Source of the DNA: Salinivibrio costicola subsp. costicola ATCC 33508 = LMG 11651
GTDB taxonomy: Bacteria; Pseudomonadota; Gammaproteobacteria; Enterobacterales; Vibrionaceae
Length of the DNA: 56,278 nt
Direction of reading: 5' to 3'
NCBI GenBank assembly: GCA_000565345.1
Contig: AQOF01000056.1
Coordinates: 1-56,278, forward strand
Both the position numbers and the translations under genes were made by a program. Below, piece after piece: positions 22,525-31,935 of this stretch. The stretch's first letter is position 1, and each line of letters begins with the position of its first letter. The notes under the pieces were generated by a model. The model was not told the origin of the DNA and did not search any database. It saw only the letters and a program-made list of their open reading frames with translations.

Positions 22525-23205
22525 TCAAACTGTCATCGTTCGGGTGCGATACCACTTTACCGTGACAGGTGCGAGCTCTTTTAACGCGTTACGCACCATG
22601 ATGAACGGCACTTTGATGAAGTAGAACGACATCAATACCATCATCATAGGGTCCGCATAAACCGCATAATCCGACCAAGGTGAATGCGCCACTAACCAAG
22701 CACCTAAAAAGCCTAAGGTGACTGCGAGACTTAATAAGGTGTCCATTTGCCACTGGCGCGATTCCGCCGCCACCAACTGGCTTTGCCCTGCTTGATTTTT
22801 ACGCGCAATCATCCACCATCCGTAACCGCAACCCACCACGTTGACGATACCAAATAACACCGCCAATGACGGATTAACCGCACGTCCGCCCTCGACCAAG
22901 GATGATACCGCTTCGTAAAGGGAATAACTCACCAACAGCATAATCACGGCACCTTTAATGGCGACAACAAGCGGAGTGAGCAGCGCACGTGTGATCGGCC
23001 TTGCATAGCGCGAGTGGATATACCATGACGCGCCCAGTGACAACAAAGTTAACACTAGGCTAATCAACGAGTAGATACCGTCGAACATAATCACTAAAGA
23101 GCCAGCAAACCACCCTACGGCCAGGCCGGTGATGGCAAACCCTAATGCTAAAAGGGCTGAAAACACTAAGACTGACTTTTCATTAATCACGTTTTGAGGA
23201 GACAT
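22525..23205 (-). CDS. cation-efflux (CDF) family membrane protein, short form
   Basis: About six transmembrane segments are seen in 226 aa. The first CDF signature region is present (AGSLVIMFDGIYSLISLVLTLLS), and the second one is partly present (ESRQWQMDTLLSLAVTLG, with the usual His-x3-Asp replaced by Gln-x3-Asp). The cytoplasmic C-terminal domain of typical metal exporters is missing. Cobalt, zinc, iron or manganese export is the family role, but the altered metal site makes the substrate uncertain. I chose MSPQNVINEK (23205) over an upstream Met because the extra residues look like leader sequence. Confidence 0.7.
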   Translation of the reverse strand: MSPQNVINEKSVLVFSALLALGFAITGLAVGWFAGSLVIMFDGIYSLISLVLTLLSLGASWYIHSRYARPITRALLTPLVVAIKGAVIMLLVSYSLYEAVSSLVEGGRAVNPSLAVLFGIVNVVGCGYGWWMIARKNQAGQSQLVAAESRQWQMDTLLSLAVTLGFLGAWLVAHSPWSDYAVYADPMMMVLMSFYFIKVPFIMVRNALKELAPVTVKWYRTRTMTV

Positions 23206-23475
23206 AAAACACCAAAAGTAGAAAACACGCACACATTCTTGGTGCTACTGCGCCGCTTTACAAATGCGAACTTGCTGGCGTTTTCATCATCCCGTTAGGT
23301 GGAAAATGAAACGCATTTAATTTCAATAATTTATAACACAAATCAGCTGTCAGCATTTCTGACACTCAGTGTCCCAAACACATTTTAGTTATGAGATAGC
23401 GCAAAATCGCATTTTGCTCTTATATAACTATTGCGCATACTAAACGCACATTTATATTCTTTATGGACTAAGAAG

Positions 23476-23622
23476 ATGAGGAAAGGTATTTTGCTTGCTG
23501 CCATTACCTTGCAGCTTTTTCTCGCAGTGACCAGCACGGGATGGTGGCAGTTTGCTGCGGCACTCAGTGCTTTTTTATTGGTCGCGGTACTCCGTTTGCC
23601 TCAGGACACACCGCACGAGTGA
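23476..23622 (+). CDS. small hydrophobic protein, unknown
   Basis: A 48-aa reading frame starts at ATG 23476. It has two hydrophobic stretches (GILLAAITLQLFLAV and WWQFAAALSAFLLVAVL). Upstream GGAC gives only a weak ribosome binding site. It ends 22 bases before the convergent yeiH-type gene. It could be a real membrane micro-protein or chance. Confidence 0.4.
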   Translation: MRKGILLAAITLQLFLAVTSTGWWQFAAALSAFLLVAVLRLPQDTPHE

Positions 23623-23643
23623 TCCTGAAGCAAAACCGGACAA

Positions 23644-24570
23644 CTAAGCAGCAAAGAGCAGCCAAGCAAGCGACGAGCAAGAGATAATCACCCATAGCGC
23701 AATGCCAAAAAACAGGGGCTTGGGGCCTGCGGCACGTAGCTGGGCGATAGAGATACTGCAGCCTATCAAGAACAAGCACACCACCAACACTTGCTTAGCC
23801 ACCGCGAAAATCACATCGTAAATCGGTTGTGCTTGCACAAACACATCACTGATGCCGATAGCTAAGCAATAAAAGACAATAAAAAATGGAATAGTGATTT
23901 TTTTGGCGTGACTACGAAACATCAGTGCACTGACAAAGGCGACAGGCACAATCCATAATGCACGTGCAAGCTTGAGTGTCGTGGCGGTGGTTAATGCTTG
24001 CTCACCATAGGCAGACGCCGCCCCCACCACCGATGATGTATCGTGAATCGCGATCGCCGCCCAAGTCCCAAAGGTATGCTGATCAAGCCCTAACGCATGC
24101 CCAACCATCGGAAATACAAACAGCGCTAGCGAGTTCAGTACAAACACGGTGCCCAGCGCGAGGCCAATTTGTTCATCATCGGCATTGATGGCGGGCGAGA
24201 CGGCCGCGATGGCACTGCCGCCACAAATAGCTGTTCCCGAGGCAATTAAATGACCCGTTTTTCGATCCAACCCGATCAGCTTGGCCAGTATCGTGCCAAA
24301 CACCAGAGTGCCCGTAATGGTGGCAATAATCAGCCCTATCCCGTCGCCGGTAACCGCCAACGCCTCTTGCAAAGGAATACCAAACCCCAGTCCAACGATA
24401 GAGTACGCGAGGAGCTTTTTAGTGATCTTAGTGAGCGGTAATCCGCTGGGTACCCCGCCCAAAGACGTAAGTAAAAAACCGAGTACTAAAGCGATGGGCG
24501 AAGTGACCCAGGGGGTTAAGCACGCGAGGACCGCGAGAGAAAAAGGCAGATAACGAAGATAGGCAGTCAT
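23644..24570 (-). CDS. YeiH/UPF0324 family putative sulfate exporter
   Basis: This 308-aa polytopic membrane protein has about ten helices. Family blocks are [51 protein letters not shown] and [10 protein letters not shown] start it at ATG 24570 ([21 protein letters not shown]). The longer frame upstream is made of a 19-bp tandem repeat and does not look like coding sequence. YeiH proteins are linked to sulfur compound export and are often next to a LysR regulator, as here. Confidence 0.8.
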   Translation of the reverse strand: MTAYLRYLPFSLAVLACLTPWVTSPIALVLGFLLTSLGGVPSGLPLTKITKKLLAYSIVGLGFGIPLQEALAVTGDGIGLIIATITGTLVFGTILAKLIGLDRKTGHLIASGTAICGGSAIAAVSPAINADDEQIGLALGTVFVLNSLALFVFPMVGHALGLDQHTFGTWAAIAIHDTSSVVGAASAYGEQALTTATTLKLARALWIVPVAFVSALMFRSHAKKITIPFFIVFYCLAIGISDVFVQAQPIYDVIFAVAKQVLVVCLFLIGCSISIAQLRAAGPKPLFFGIALWVIISCSSLAWLLFAA

Positions 24571-24575
24571 AATTA

Positions 24576-24651
24576 GGCTCGATGACAATAAGTGGGCTAG
24601 ATGAAAATAAGTAGGCTCGATGCCAATAAGTAAGCTTGATGAAAACAAGTG
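24576..24651. repeat. four tandem 19-bp repeats upstream of the yeiH-type gene
   Basis: Four consecutive 19-bp copies lie at 24576, 24595, 24614 and 24633. A typical unit is GGCTCGATGACAATAAGTG, with one to five differences between copies. They end five bases before the start codon and so occupy the leader and ribosome binding region. Confidence 0.85.
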
Positions 24652-24783
24652 CAAGCATTCTAGCGCTATGTGTGCGCTCAGAAAATCTTAAACTTTTTCG
24701 AGTCAGTTAAAAACGCCCGAAAAAGCAGCCTAAGACAATGATATAAATCACTTTTAATAGACGATTTAGAAATTAAACAAGAT

Positions 24784-25662
24784 CTAGAAATCAAACAAAT
24801 AGTTAGTAATGCTATCGTTCAGCCATTGGATCCCAGGGTGTTCGGCCATACCAGACGCCGTAAACAGGCAATAGTCTTCTTGCGTGAGGCCGTAAGTATG
24901 CTTGATCACAGCCAAGCGCTGCTCGCGGAGGTGTTTGCGGATCAGCGGCTCAGGTAGCACGCCCCATGCCTCTTCTTGCAAAATGGTATTGAGCATATAT
25001 TCAAAGCTAGAAAAGCCAATATAGCGGCGTGAGAAGGGTTGAAGCTCGGGATTGTCTTTTTCGTTGAGGTAGACCATTACCGCTTGCATGGCGTTACGTA
25101 GTTGATCATCACTGACCCGACGTAGTCGACTCAACGGATGCTCACTGTTACATACAGACATCATGCGAATTTTACCCAGCGGTTGGTAGTTGATACGAGG
25201 GTCGTCAATACGCTCGTAATCGACCCCAAACGCAAAGTCGACTTGTTGGGTTTCAACCAAGTTGGCCAAATCACCGCTCGAGGCCAGCACAAGGTTAAAG
25301 GAGGTCGCGGTAAAGCGCTTGTTAAGCTGATGGGCCCAATCCTGCCAAAGTTGATCGGGAATGGCATCATCACGCGCGATCCATACTTCGGCATTAAATC
25401 CCGCGTTCGCTTGCTCGCAAGTCCGGCGAATACGCGCCGCCGTGACCGATATGCTCTCGAAATCTTTGTACACAGCTTTGCCGATTTCCGACAGTGTTAG
25501 ACGGTTACCGGTGCGATAGAACAATTCGGCGTTAAGTGATTGTTCTAGCGCTTTAATCGCCATACTTAAACGTGAGCGATTCACATCCAGTTGACGTGCT
25601 GCTTCAGACACTGATCCGGTGTCTGCCACTGCACAAAACGCATCAATTTGGGTTAGATTCAT
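24784..25662 (-). CDS. LysR-family transcriptional regulator
   Basis: This 292-aa LysR protein has a winged-helix N-terminus (IDAFCAVADTGSVSEAARQLDVNRSRLSMAIKALEQSL) and a periplasmic-binding-protein-like effector domain. It lies upstream of the yeiH-type gene in the same direction with 213 bases between. That suggests it regulates the exporter, but no operator is proven. The frame is intact. Confidence 0.8.
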   Translation of the reverse strand: MNLTQIDAFCAVADTGSVSEAARQLDVNRSRLSMAIKALEQSLNAELFYRTGNRLTLSEIGKAVYKDFESISVTAARIRRTCEQANAGFNAEVWIARDDAIPDQLWQDWAHQLNKRFTATSFNLVLASSGDLANLVETQQVDFAFGVDYERIDDPRINYQPLGKIRMMSVCNSEHPLSRLRRVSDDQLRNAMQAVMVYLNEKDNPELQPFSRRYIGFSSFEYMLNTILQEEAWGVLPEPLIRKHLREQRLAVIKHTYGLTQEDYCLFTASGMAEHPGIQWLNDSITNYLFDF

Positions 25663-25967
25663 GCCGCCCTCCTCGCGCTATCCTACCGGAGCACGGCAAA
25701 GACACAAGCAATAAAGGCGTTAGCATTTGTTTGCGACACCTCGTATAGTTACTTGCTCAACCCATTAAAAGTATTCACTTTTTTTGTTTTCATGAGTGGA
25801 TAAACTTACATTTTGTCTATGGGTGGGTATAAAAATTGCGCAATGACAACCTAGCAAGGTTAATAAAAAACACAATTAATGGCCTAACAACATCATGGCA
25901 ATACAGCTGATTTGTTGCTTAATATGAATGAGTGCTTCGATAAAACAGAAATGGAACTTGGAAGGGA

Positions 25968-25987
25968 TGTGACATGATGATGTCACA
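25968..25987. other. perfect hairpin downstream of tRNA-Leu; rest of gap empty
   Basis: TGTGACAT and ATGTCACA form a perfect 8-bp stem with a 4-nt loop, 15 bases past the 3' end of the minus-strand tRNA. No T-run follows, so processing or factor binding are alternatives to termination. In the rest of 25663-26001 I see only AT-rich promoter-like sequence for the LysR gene. Confidence 0.45.
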
Positions 25988-26001
25988 GGCTATGAGTGCT
26001 A

Positions 26002-26088
26002 TGGTGCCCCGGGCCGGACTTGAACCGGCACAACGCGAACGTCGAGGGATTTTAAATCCCTTGTGTCTACCAATTCCACCACCGGGGC
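26002..26088 (-). tRNA. tRNA-Leu (anticodon UAA)
   Basis: The minus strand folds as a class II tRNA: acceptor GCCCCGG pairing with CCGGGGC, D-arm, anticodon stem AGGGA/TCCCT around TTTAAAA (anticodon TAA), a long variable arm, a T-arm with GGTTCAAGTCC, and an encoded CCA at 26002-26004. It reads UUA/UUG leucine codons. Confidence 0.97.
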
Positions 26089-26196
26089 GCACCTCATAGA
26101 CGCGGTTTAATTTAATGATTTGCCAATATAAATCAATCTTTTTTTTCTTGTGCCGTGTCAAGTGTAGACAATTCACCCAAGCCGGTTGAATTTCAC

Positions 26197-26724
26197 TCAC
26201 TTTACGTTTAACTTAGCCAATACATCTTTGACATAGGGTGCTTTATGCTTCACATAAACATCTTGATCGCGCACTCCTTGGGCTAGTATTGCATGTTTGG
26301 TGTTTTCGTACTTAATCCGGACATCTGGGTTGTCGAGCAAGTGTTGCTTGTACGCGAGTTGGCGATGATACTCTTCACTGTCTTTTTCAATCACATGTGC
26401 ATGTATCAAAAAACGTTCACCTTGATAAGTCACTGACGCATCTTTACGAGGACGGTGCGCTGGAAAAGGCTGATCACTGTGCTGATCTTGGAAGCCTAAC
26501 GCGTAGAGGTGAGCCACAGCGTTCTCGCGCTCTCCCTGATAATACAGAATCGATAAATCAATGATCCCTTTACCGCCAACTTTGGCAGACGTTGAACCAA
26601 AATGCAGCACATCAATGCGAGATGTAGAAATATGGGTAGAGAGCGCTTGGGCCACGTCCAAGTAGATTGATCTCCATGGGGAGAAGTTGGCGTCGATTAA
26701 TTGGTAAGGCTCGAGTGTGATCAT
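26197..26724 (-). CDS. GrpB family (UPF0157) nucleotidyltransferase-fold protein
   Basis: This 175-aa protein has the GrpB signature: FGSTSAKVGGKGIIDLSILY (nucleotidyltransferase-like GSTS...D), then FLIHAHVIEKDSEEYHRQLAYKQHLLDNPDVR and a C-terminal basic helix. The ATG at 26724 has AAGG at good spacing. Longer starts add sequence unlike the family. The biological role is not known. Confidence 0.75.
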   Translation of the reverse strand: MITLEPYQLIDANFSPWRSIYLDVAQALSTHISTSRIDVLHFGSTSAKVGGKGIIDLSILYYQGERENAVAHLYALGFQDQHSDQPFPAHRPRKDASVTYQGERFLIHAHVIEKDSEEYHRQLAYKQHLLDNPDVRIKYENTKHAILAQGVRDQDVYVKHKAPYVKDVLAKLNVK

Positions 26725-26964
26725 GATGTACCTTAGCGAAGAAAGAAAAACCGATGAACGCTTGTGACTTGGCACCGGAGCCTCATGACTCACTATGCCA
26801 AGTTACGCGCGTATAGTACCATCGGCTTTCGTACACGCAAGTCACCCCACTGTGCGCTATGTGCCTTCAGCCTAGGGCGAATTAGAACCGTATTGATTGC
26901 TGTCTAGTGCTCTTTATAAGATGCAGAACACCCTGGTTCGCTGCATGGTAGTTCCCTTGAGCCG

Positions 26965-27099
26965 TTAGCTTTGGAATCCTGCCGCTTGCATCAAGACCCT
27001 AAATAACCAAGAAACAGCTCCGAGCGCAGCCACGCTTGCTACCCAGATGCCGACCAACCAAAGCCATCGCTGCCAAGTGGGTTTTGTGGTGTCAGCCAT
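26965..27099 (-). CDS. DUF2474-type small subunit of bd oxidase
   Basis: A 44-aa single-helix protein (MADTTKPTWQRWLWLVGIW start, then VASVAALGAVSWLF) whose ATG overlaps the cydB stop by one base. Proteins of this kind (DUF2474) follow cyanide-insensitive bd oxidase genes, in the place of CydX in the E. coli operon. They are thought to stabilise the oxidase. The short length and translational coupling support a real gene. Confidence 0.8.
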   Translation of the reverse strand: MADTTKPTWQRWLWLVGIWVASVAALGAVSWLFRVLMQAAGFQS

Positions 27100-28100
27100 T
27101 AGTGATAAGCCTCATCGGGATTCACTTTGCCGCTAAATACGCGGTAACTCCAGTAGGTGTACATCAAAATAACAGGATGATAAACACCGCGCCGACTAGC
27201 ATAAACTGCAAGCTTTGTGGTGGTGACGCTGCTTGCCAAATCGTGATACTGGGCGGGATAATGTGTGGCCAAATGCTAATTCCTAGGCCAATAAATCCGA
27301 GTAAAGTAATACACAACGCCATTAAAAAAGGACGGTGATGGGCATGCTCAGGACGCGCACGCCATAACCGCAACAAACAAAAAGCGGTAAAAAGAGGAAC
27401 CGGTGAGAGCGCAAAAAGGTTCGGCATACTAAACCAACGGTCTGCAATCCCCGGATACGCCAACGGTGTCCAAACACTTACTATCGCGATGCATAATGCC
27501 ATCAGCGCCACTAATCGACGGCTCAGATGATACATACGCAGTTGTAGTTGGTGTTCAGTTTTCATGATGAGCCAAGTGGCACCCAACAGGCCATAAGCAA
27601 TGACTAACCCAACACCACAGAAAATCGGAAACGGAGCCAGCCAATCGAGTCCGCCACCGGCAAAGGTACGTCCCTCTACGGGGAAGCCTTCAATCACTGC
27701 ACCCACGGTGACCCCTTGAAAGAAAGTGGCAAAAATAGAACCCAGCCATAAAAGCGGTATCCCAAAAACCATGGTGCCCGGGCAATGCCTTGAAACGGAA
27801 TTCAAACGCCACACCGCGAAAAATGAGTGCCACCAGCATTAAGGTAAGTGGGATCGTTAACGCATCAACAATCACAGCATACGCTAACGGAAACGCACCA
27901 AATAACGCCGCACCACCTAGAACCAGCCAGGTTTCATTGCCATCCCACACCGGCGCGACACTATTCACCATCAAGTCGCGCTCTTCTCGATAACTGACAA
28001 ACGGCATCAGAATCCCGATACCCAAGTCAAACCCGTCCATCACGATGTACATCAAGGTAGCAAACACGATAATGCCAAACCAAATCATTGCTAAATCCAT
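27099..28100 (-). CDS. cydB: cytochrome bd-type oxidase subunit II (two frameshifts)
   Basis: Subunit II of a quinol oxidase in the inner membrane. The start MDLAMIWFGIIVFATLMYIVMDGFDLGIG is typical. One base too many at about 27739 breaks AFMAGSIFATFFQGVTVGAVIEGF, and one missing near 27171 breaks the last helix (continuing LMYTYWSYRVFSGKVNPDEAYH). The two cancel, so the span codes for 333 aa, stopping at 27099 in overlap with the DUF2474 gene. It starts ten bases after cydA. The short cydA and DUF2474 partner mark this as CioB-like. Confidence 0.88.
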
Positions 28101-28109
28101 GTTTCCCCC

Positions 28110-29474
28110 TTACACACGGCCAGAGACAGTTAACGGTTCATGGGGCGTGTCATCATGTTGATCCGGGCCTAATTTAATTTGATGGATCATATAGATATAC
28201 CCCAACCCAAAGACTAAGCCATACACAACAAAGAAGCTGATCAAGCTGATACTCATATGCAAATCACCGTGCGCAGAGACCGCATCCTGGGTGCGTAGCA
28301 GACCATGCACAACCCAAGGTTGGCGTCCGACCTCGGTGGTCACCCAGCCGGAAAGAATGGCGATTAGGCCTGCTGGCCCCATATAGAACGCGAAACGAAG
28401 CAATCCCTGATGTTCAAACAGGTGTCCTTTATAGCGCTGCCACGCCCCTAATATGCCAAGCGTGATCATCAATAGCCCTAAACCCACCATCAGGCGAAAA
28501 GCCCAGAAAACTACCGGGGAGTTAGGCCGGTCTTCAGTAGGAAATTCTTTTAGCGCAGGAATTTGCTCGGTCAAACTATGCTGTAAGATCAGACTGCCCA
28601 GATAGGGGATTTCCACTTTATAGTGGGTGGTTTCATCTTCCATATCCGGCAGGCCAAACAAAATGAGAGGCGTGGGCTCGCCATGACTGTTGTCCCAATG
28701 CCCTTCCATCGCTGCAATCTTAGCGGGCTGATATTCCAAGGTATTCAAGCCGTGTAAATCTCCGATAAAGGCTTGAATGGGCGCGGTGAATAACAGCATC
28801 CACATCGACATCGAAAACATCCGCTTCACGGCTGGGCTGCGCTGCCCTTTGAGCAGGTGCCACGCCGCCGACGCGCCAACAAATAACGCACTGGATAAAA
28901 ACGCCGCGACCACCATGTGCGCCAAGCGATAAGGGAAAGAAGGATTAAACACCACCGCGAACCAGTCCACAGGGACAACTTAGCCATTAACCACTTCATG
29001 TCCTTGCGGGGTATGCATCCAACTGTTGGAGGCCAAAATCCAAAAGGCGGAGATCACGGTGCCCAGCGCCACCATAGAGGTCGCAAAAAAGTGCAAACGA
29101 TCACCGACACGCTGCCAACCGAAAAGCATGACCCCTAGAAAGCCGGCTTCGAGAAAGAAAGCCGTCAGCACCTCATAGGTCAGCAGTGGGCCGGTGATGC
29201 TGCCCGCAAATTCCGAGAAGCCACTCCAGTTCGTGCCAAATTGGTACGCCATGACCAACCCAGACACCACGCCCATCCCGAAATTTACTGCGAAGATTTT
29301 CGACCAGAAAAGGTAAAGCGTTTTATACTCACGCTCGCGCGTTTTAAGCCACAACCCCTCGAGCACCGCGAGATAGCAGGCGAGACCAATGGTAATCGCG
29401 GGGAAAATAATGTGAAAAGAAACCGTAAACGCAAATTGAATACGGGCCAACATAAATGCATCAAGACCAAACAT
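28110..29474 (-). CDS. cydA: cytochrome bd-type oxidase subunit I, CioA-like (in-frame stop)
   Basis: Subunit I binds hemes b558, b595 and d and oxidises quinol. Heme ligand regions FTVSFHIIFPAITIG and NFGMGVVSGLVMAYQFGTNW are intact. GDLHGLNTLEYQPAKIAAMEGHW is the quinol-site region. The total of 454 aa is the short Q-loop (cyanide-insensitive) form. Codon 165 is a TAA (28980-28982) with perfect family sequence on both sides in the same frame (HEVVNG, stop, VVPVDWFAVVFNPSFPYRL). A single substitution or base-call error from a sense codon such as AAA or CAA explains it. Confidence 0.88.
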
Positions 29475-29560
29475 ACGTGAAGTCCACTTTAGTGATTAGA
29501 CTAACGCGCATGGTAGAAGCCCACGATCAATGTGCCCATATACAGACGTATCAGATTAAA

Positions 29561-29591
29561 CTATAACAGTCTACTTTATGCAGTGTTATAG
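29561..29591. promoter_or_regulatory. dyad operator between cydA and the MocR gene
   Basis: CTATAACA (29561-29568) and TGTTATAG (29584-29591) form a perfect 8-bp inverted repeat centred midway in the 150-bp divergent promoter, with 15 bases between the arms. MocR proteins bind repeated sites of this kind. The MocR start is 34 bases from the right arm. Confidence 0.55.
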
Positions 29592-29624
29592 TCTCAGTAA
29601 GTCAGCCGTCCCTATGGTGAAAAC

Positions 29625-31049
29625 GTGTCTAAGTATCAACAGCTTAGTGAACAGATAAAACAACAAATTCAGACCGGCATTTGGCACGTTGGAGAAAAGC
29701 TCCCCTCTCTTAGAAAACAGGCCGCTTATTCAGGTTTGAGTATGATGACAGTGCTACAAGCCTATCAACTGCTAGAAAGCCAAGGTTGGATTGTTTCTCA
29801 GTCCCGCTCAGGCTACCGCGTCGCCCCCCATGCCGAGCTTACCCAGAATGGGTCAGACAGTGCCATCCATCCTACTGAATCGGTGGATATTAATGACTAC
29901 ATTTTCGATGTGTTGCAAGCCAGCCGCTCCCCCGGCATGGCGAGTTATGGGCATGCGTATGTCGATCCCCTGCTTGCTCCCCGCCACCAAGTAAACCGTT
30001 CGCTCACCACCGCGGTACGCTTTATGTCCATTCACAGCGTGGTCGATAATCTCCCTCCGGGCAATGCTCAACTGCGCCACCTGATTGCCCAGCGCTATGC
30101 GGCACAGGGGATGCAAGTCTCTCCCGATGAGATAGTGATTACCGCCGGCGGGCTAGATGCACTCAACCTTAGCTTACGCGCGGTCACTCAGCCTGGTGAC
30201 TGGGTCGCGGTAGAAAGCCCCGCGTTTTACGGCGCGTTACAAGCACTTGAAAATAGGGGGCTGAAAGCGATGGCGATCAGAACGCATCCCACCGAAGGCA
30301 TTGACCTTGATGCCTTAGAACGCGTCTTGCAAACTCACCCGATTCGCGCTTGCTGGTTAATGAGCAATCATCAAAACCCGTTGGGTTATTCGCTGTCAAA
30401 CGAGAAGAAAGCGCGTCTAGCCGATCTAGTTAAACGCTATCAGGTTTACTTAATCGAAGATGATGTATATGGCGAGCTCTACGAGGGTGAGCACAAACCA
30501 CTGCCCACCAAAGCATTCGATAGCAGTGGCCATGTCTTGCACTGCTCATCGTTTTCAAAAACGCTGGTCGATGCCTTTCGCCTCGGCTGGGTTGCGGCAG
30601 GTGATCAAGCCCAGAAGCTACAAAAGCTCCAACTGATGAGCACAGTGACCACCAGCGTCCCGATTCAGCTTGCCGTCGCGCACTACTTACACAACCGAAA
30701 CTACGAGCACCACTTAAAGCAACTGCGCCGCACACTCGCCAAGCGAAAAAAAGCGACATATCAATTTCTTATTGACCACTTGCCCCGAGATGTTGAGGTA
30801 GTCAACAGTCAAGGCGGATACTTTTTATGGATTGCATTGCCCAAAGGCAGTAATACCACCGCGCTGTACCACCTTGCGCTCAAACATCATATCAGTATCG
30901 CACCGGGTAATATGTTTGCCACGCACGCACAGTTTGCGCATTGCTTTCGGCTCAATGCGTCTTACCCGCTCGATCATGCTCATCAAAATGCGCTGGCAAC
31001 CTTGTGCGATTTGATTGCACAGCACATTCAAGGTTTGATAAAAAGCTAA
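29625..31049 (+). CDS. MocR family regulator (GntR HTH fused to aminotransferase fold)
   Basis: The N-terminal 70 residues are a GntR winged helix (LPSLRKQAAYSGLSMMTVLQAYQLLESQGW). The rest is a fold-type I PLP domain with SNHQNPLGYSLS, EDDVYGEL and the PLP-Lys motif SSFSKTLVDAFRLGWV. MocR proteins sense PLP or amino compounds and control a neighbouring gene. Here that neighbour would be the divergent bd oxidase. It starts at GTG 29625 and has 474 aa with an intact frame. It overlaps the convergent lipoprotein gene by four bases. Confidence 0.85.
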   Translation: MSKYQQLSEQIKQQIQTGIWHVGEKLPSLRKQAAYSGLSMMTVLQAYQLLESQGWIVSQSRSGYRVAPHAELTQNGSDSAIHPTESVDINDYIFDVLQASRSPGMASYGHAYVDPLLAPRHQVNRSLTTAVRFMSIHSVVDNLPPGNAQLRHLIAQRYAAQGMQVSPDEIVITAGGLDALNLSLRAVTQPGDWVAVESPAFYGALQALENRGLKAMAIRTHPTEGIDLDALERVLQTHPIRACWLMSNHQNPLGYSLSNEKKARLADLVKRYQVYLIEDDVYGELYEGEHKPLPTKAFDSSGHVLHCSSFSKTLVDAFRLGWVAAGDQAQKLQKLQLMSTVTTSVPIQLAVAHYLHNRNYEHHLKQLRRTLAKRKKATYQFLIDHLPRDVEVVNSQGGYFLWIALPKGSNTTALYHLALKHHISIAPGNMFATHAQFAHCFRLNASYPLDHAHQNALATLCDLIAQHIQGLIKS

Positions 31050-31864
31050 GACTGGTTAAGCAACCAAGTGAGGATCGCTTTGCGTGAGGTGGGTGTCGCT
31101 TGTTGATACCAGTACCCCATCATCTGCAAAGGCTGACTCTGGGTGGTTGGCAGTGTGCCACTACCATCACGATTAGCAAACGCCCAATCGGCAAATGCGT
31201 TACGGTCAGATTCATTGGCTTTTTGATACCAATAATCAATCATCGCTTCAGGCTTCTGTGCCACTTTTTCGCTCGTTTCAGCACCACTAGCAACCAAGGA
31301 CGGATTAATCCTTTTTCCCACTACCCGCGCCGCTTCTTGATTCGCGGCGGTAAAATACGCTTTAGGGATAGAAAACTGCACACGATTACCACCGCCTGAA
31401 CTGTTAAAGATAAAGCGTACGTTTGACTCAGGCCAGTTCGCCACGGTTTCGGGAGACAATGGGAACGCAACATATTGCGTGGTTACACAATGTTCGGTGC
31501 AAGACTCTGATGTTACACGCATATTTTCTAGTTGAATGGCTTCTCCGTTGATCGTTACCGAATTAAACTCTTGATAATTTTTAAAAAAAGATACTTCTGT
31601 GATGAGTTTTGAAGAAGCTAGTTCAGCTTTATCCACATCGCCGGTAGCGTAATTACCCACATAATGGGACGCTGCTTTAACAATATCGGCACCTACCAAC
31701 GCTTGTGTATCTGGCGTGATCGATTTTGTTGCGATTTGTACATAGTGGTGCCGCTCTTTGATTGATTTCACCACATCGTCAAACTGACTAGACGAATCGT
31801 AGCTCGCGCAACCAACCATCAATAAACAACTAGAAGCAGTAATCAGACGTAAATAAGTGTTCAT
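31046..31864 (-). CDS. outer- or inner-membrane lipoprotein of unknown function
   Basis: The lipobox LMVGC follows a short signal peptide, so the mature protein is probably lipid-anchored at Cys19. The body of 272 aa is not a family I recognise. Near the C-terminus two similar units occur (MIDYWYQKANESDRNAFADWA and then MMGYWYQQATPTSRKAILTWL), an internal repeat with conserved YWYQ-A-x3-R. The gene has an intact frame and lies between the MocR gene and the porin. Confidence 0.65.
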   Translation of the reverse strand: MNTYLRLITASSCLLMVGCASYDSSSQFDDVVKSIKERHHYVQIATKSITPDTQALVGADIVKAASHYVGNYATGDVDKAELASSKLITEVSFFKNYQEFNSVTINGEAIQLENMRVTSESCTEHCVTTQYVAFPLSPETVANWPESNVRFIFNSSGGGNRVQFSIPKAYFTAANQEAARVVGKRINPSLVASGAETSEKVAQKPEAMIDYWYQKANESDRNAFADWAFANRDGSGTLPTTQSQPLQMMGYWYQQATPTSRKAILTWLLNQS

Positions 31865-31884
31865 AAACCACCCTTATTGGAAGC

Positions 31885-31909
31885 AAAAAAGCCGGCCTTC
31901 CTGGCCGGC
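31885..31909 (-). terminator. intrinsic terminator of the porin gene
   Basis: A GCCGGCC / GGCCGGC stem with a 5-nt loop (31891-31909) reads leftward into TTTTTT, 26 bases after the porin stop. Confidence 0.9.
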
Positions 31910-31935
31910 GAAAAATAGAAAGGCAAAGCTGTAGA

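Noticed and set aside
28980-28982. TAA in cydA and TAG in the porin as recoded or readthrough codons
   Set aside because: No SECIS-like or pyrrolysine context is known for these genes. TAA is not recoded in this group, and single substitutions explain both.
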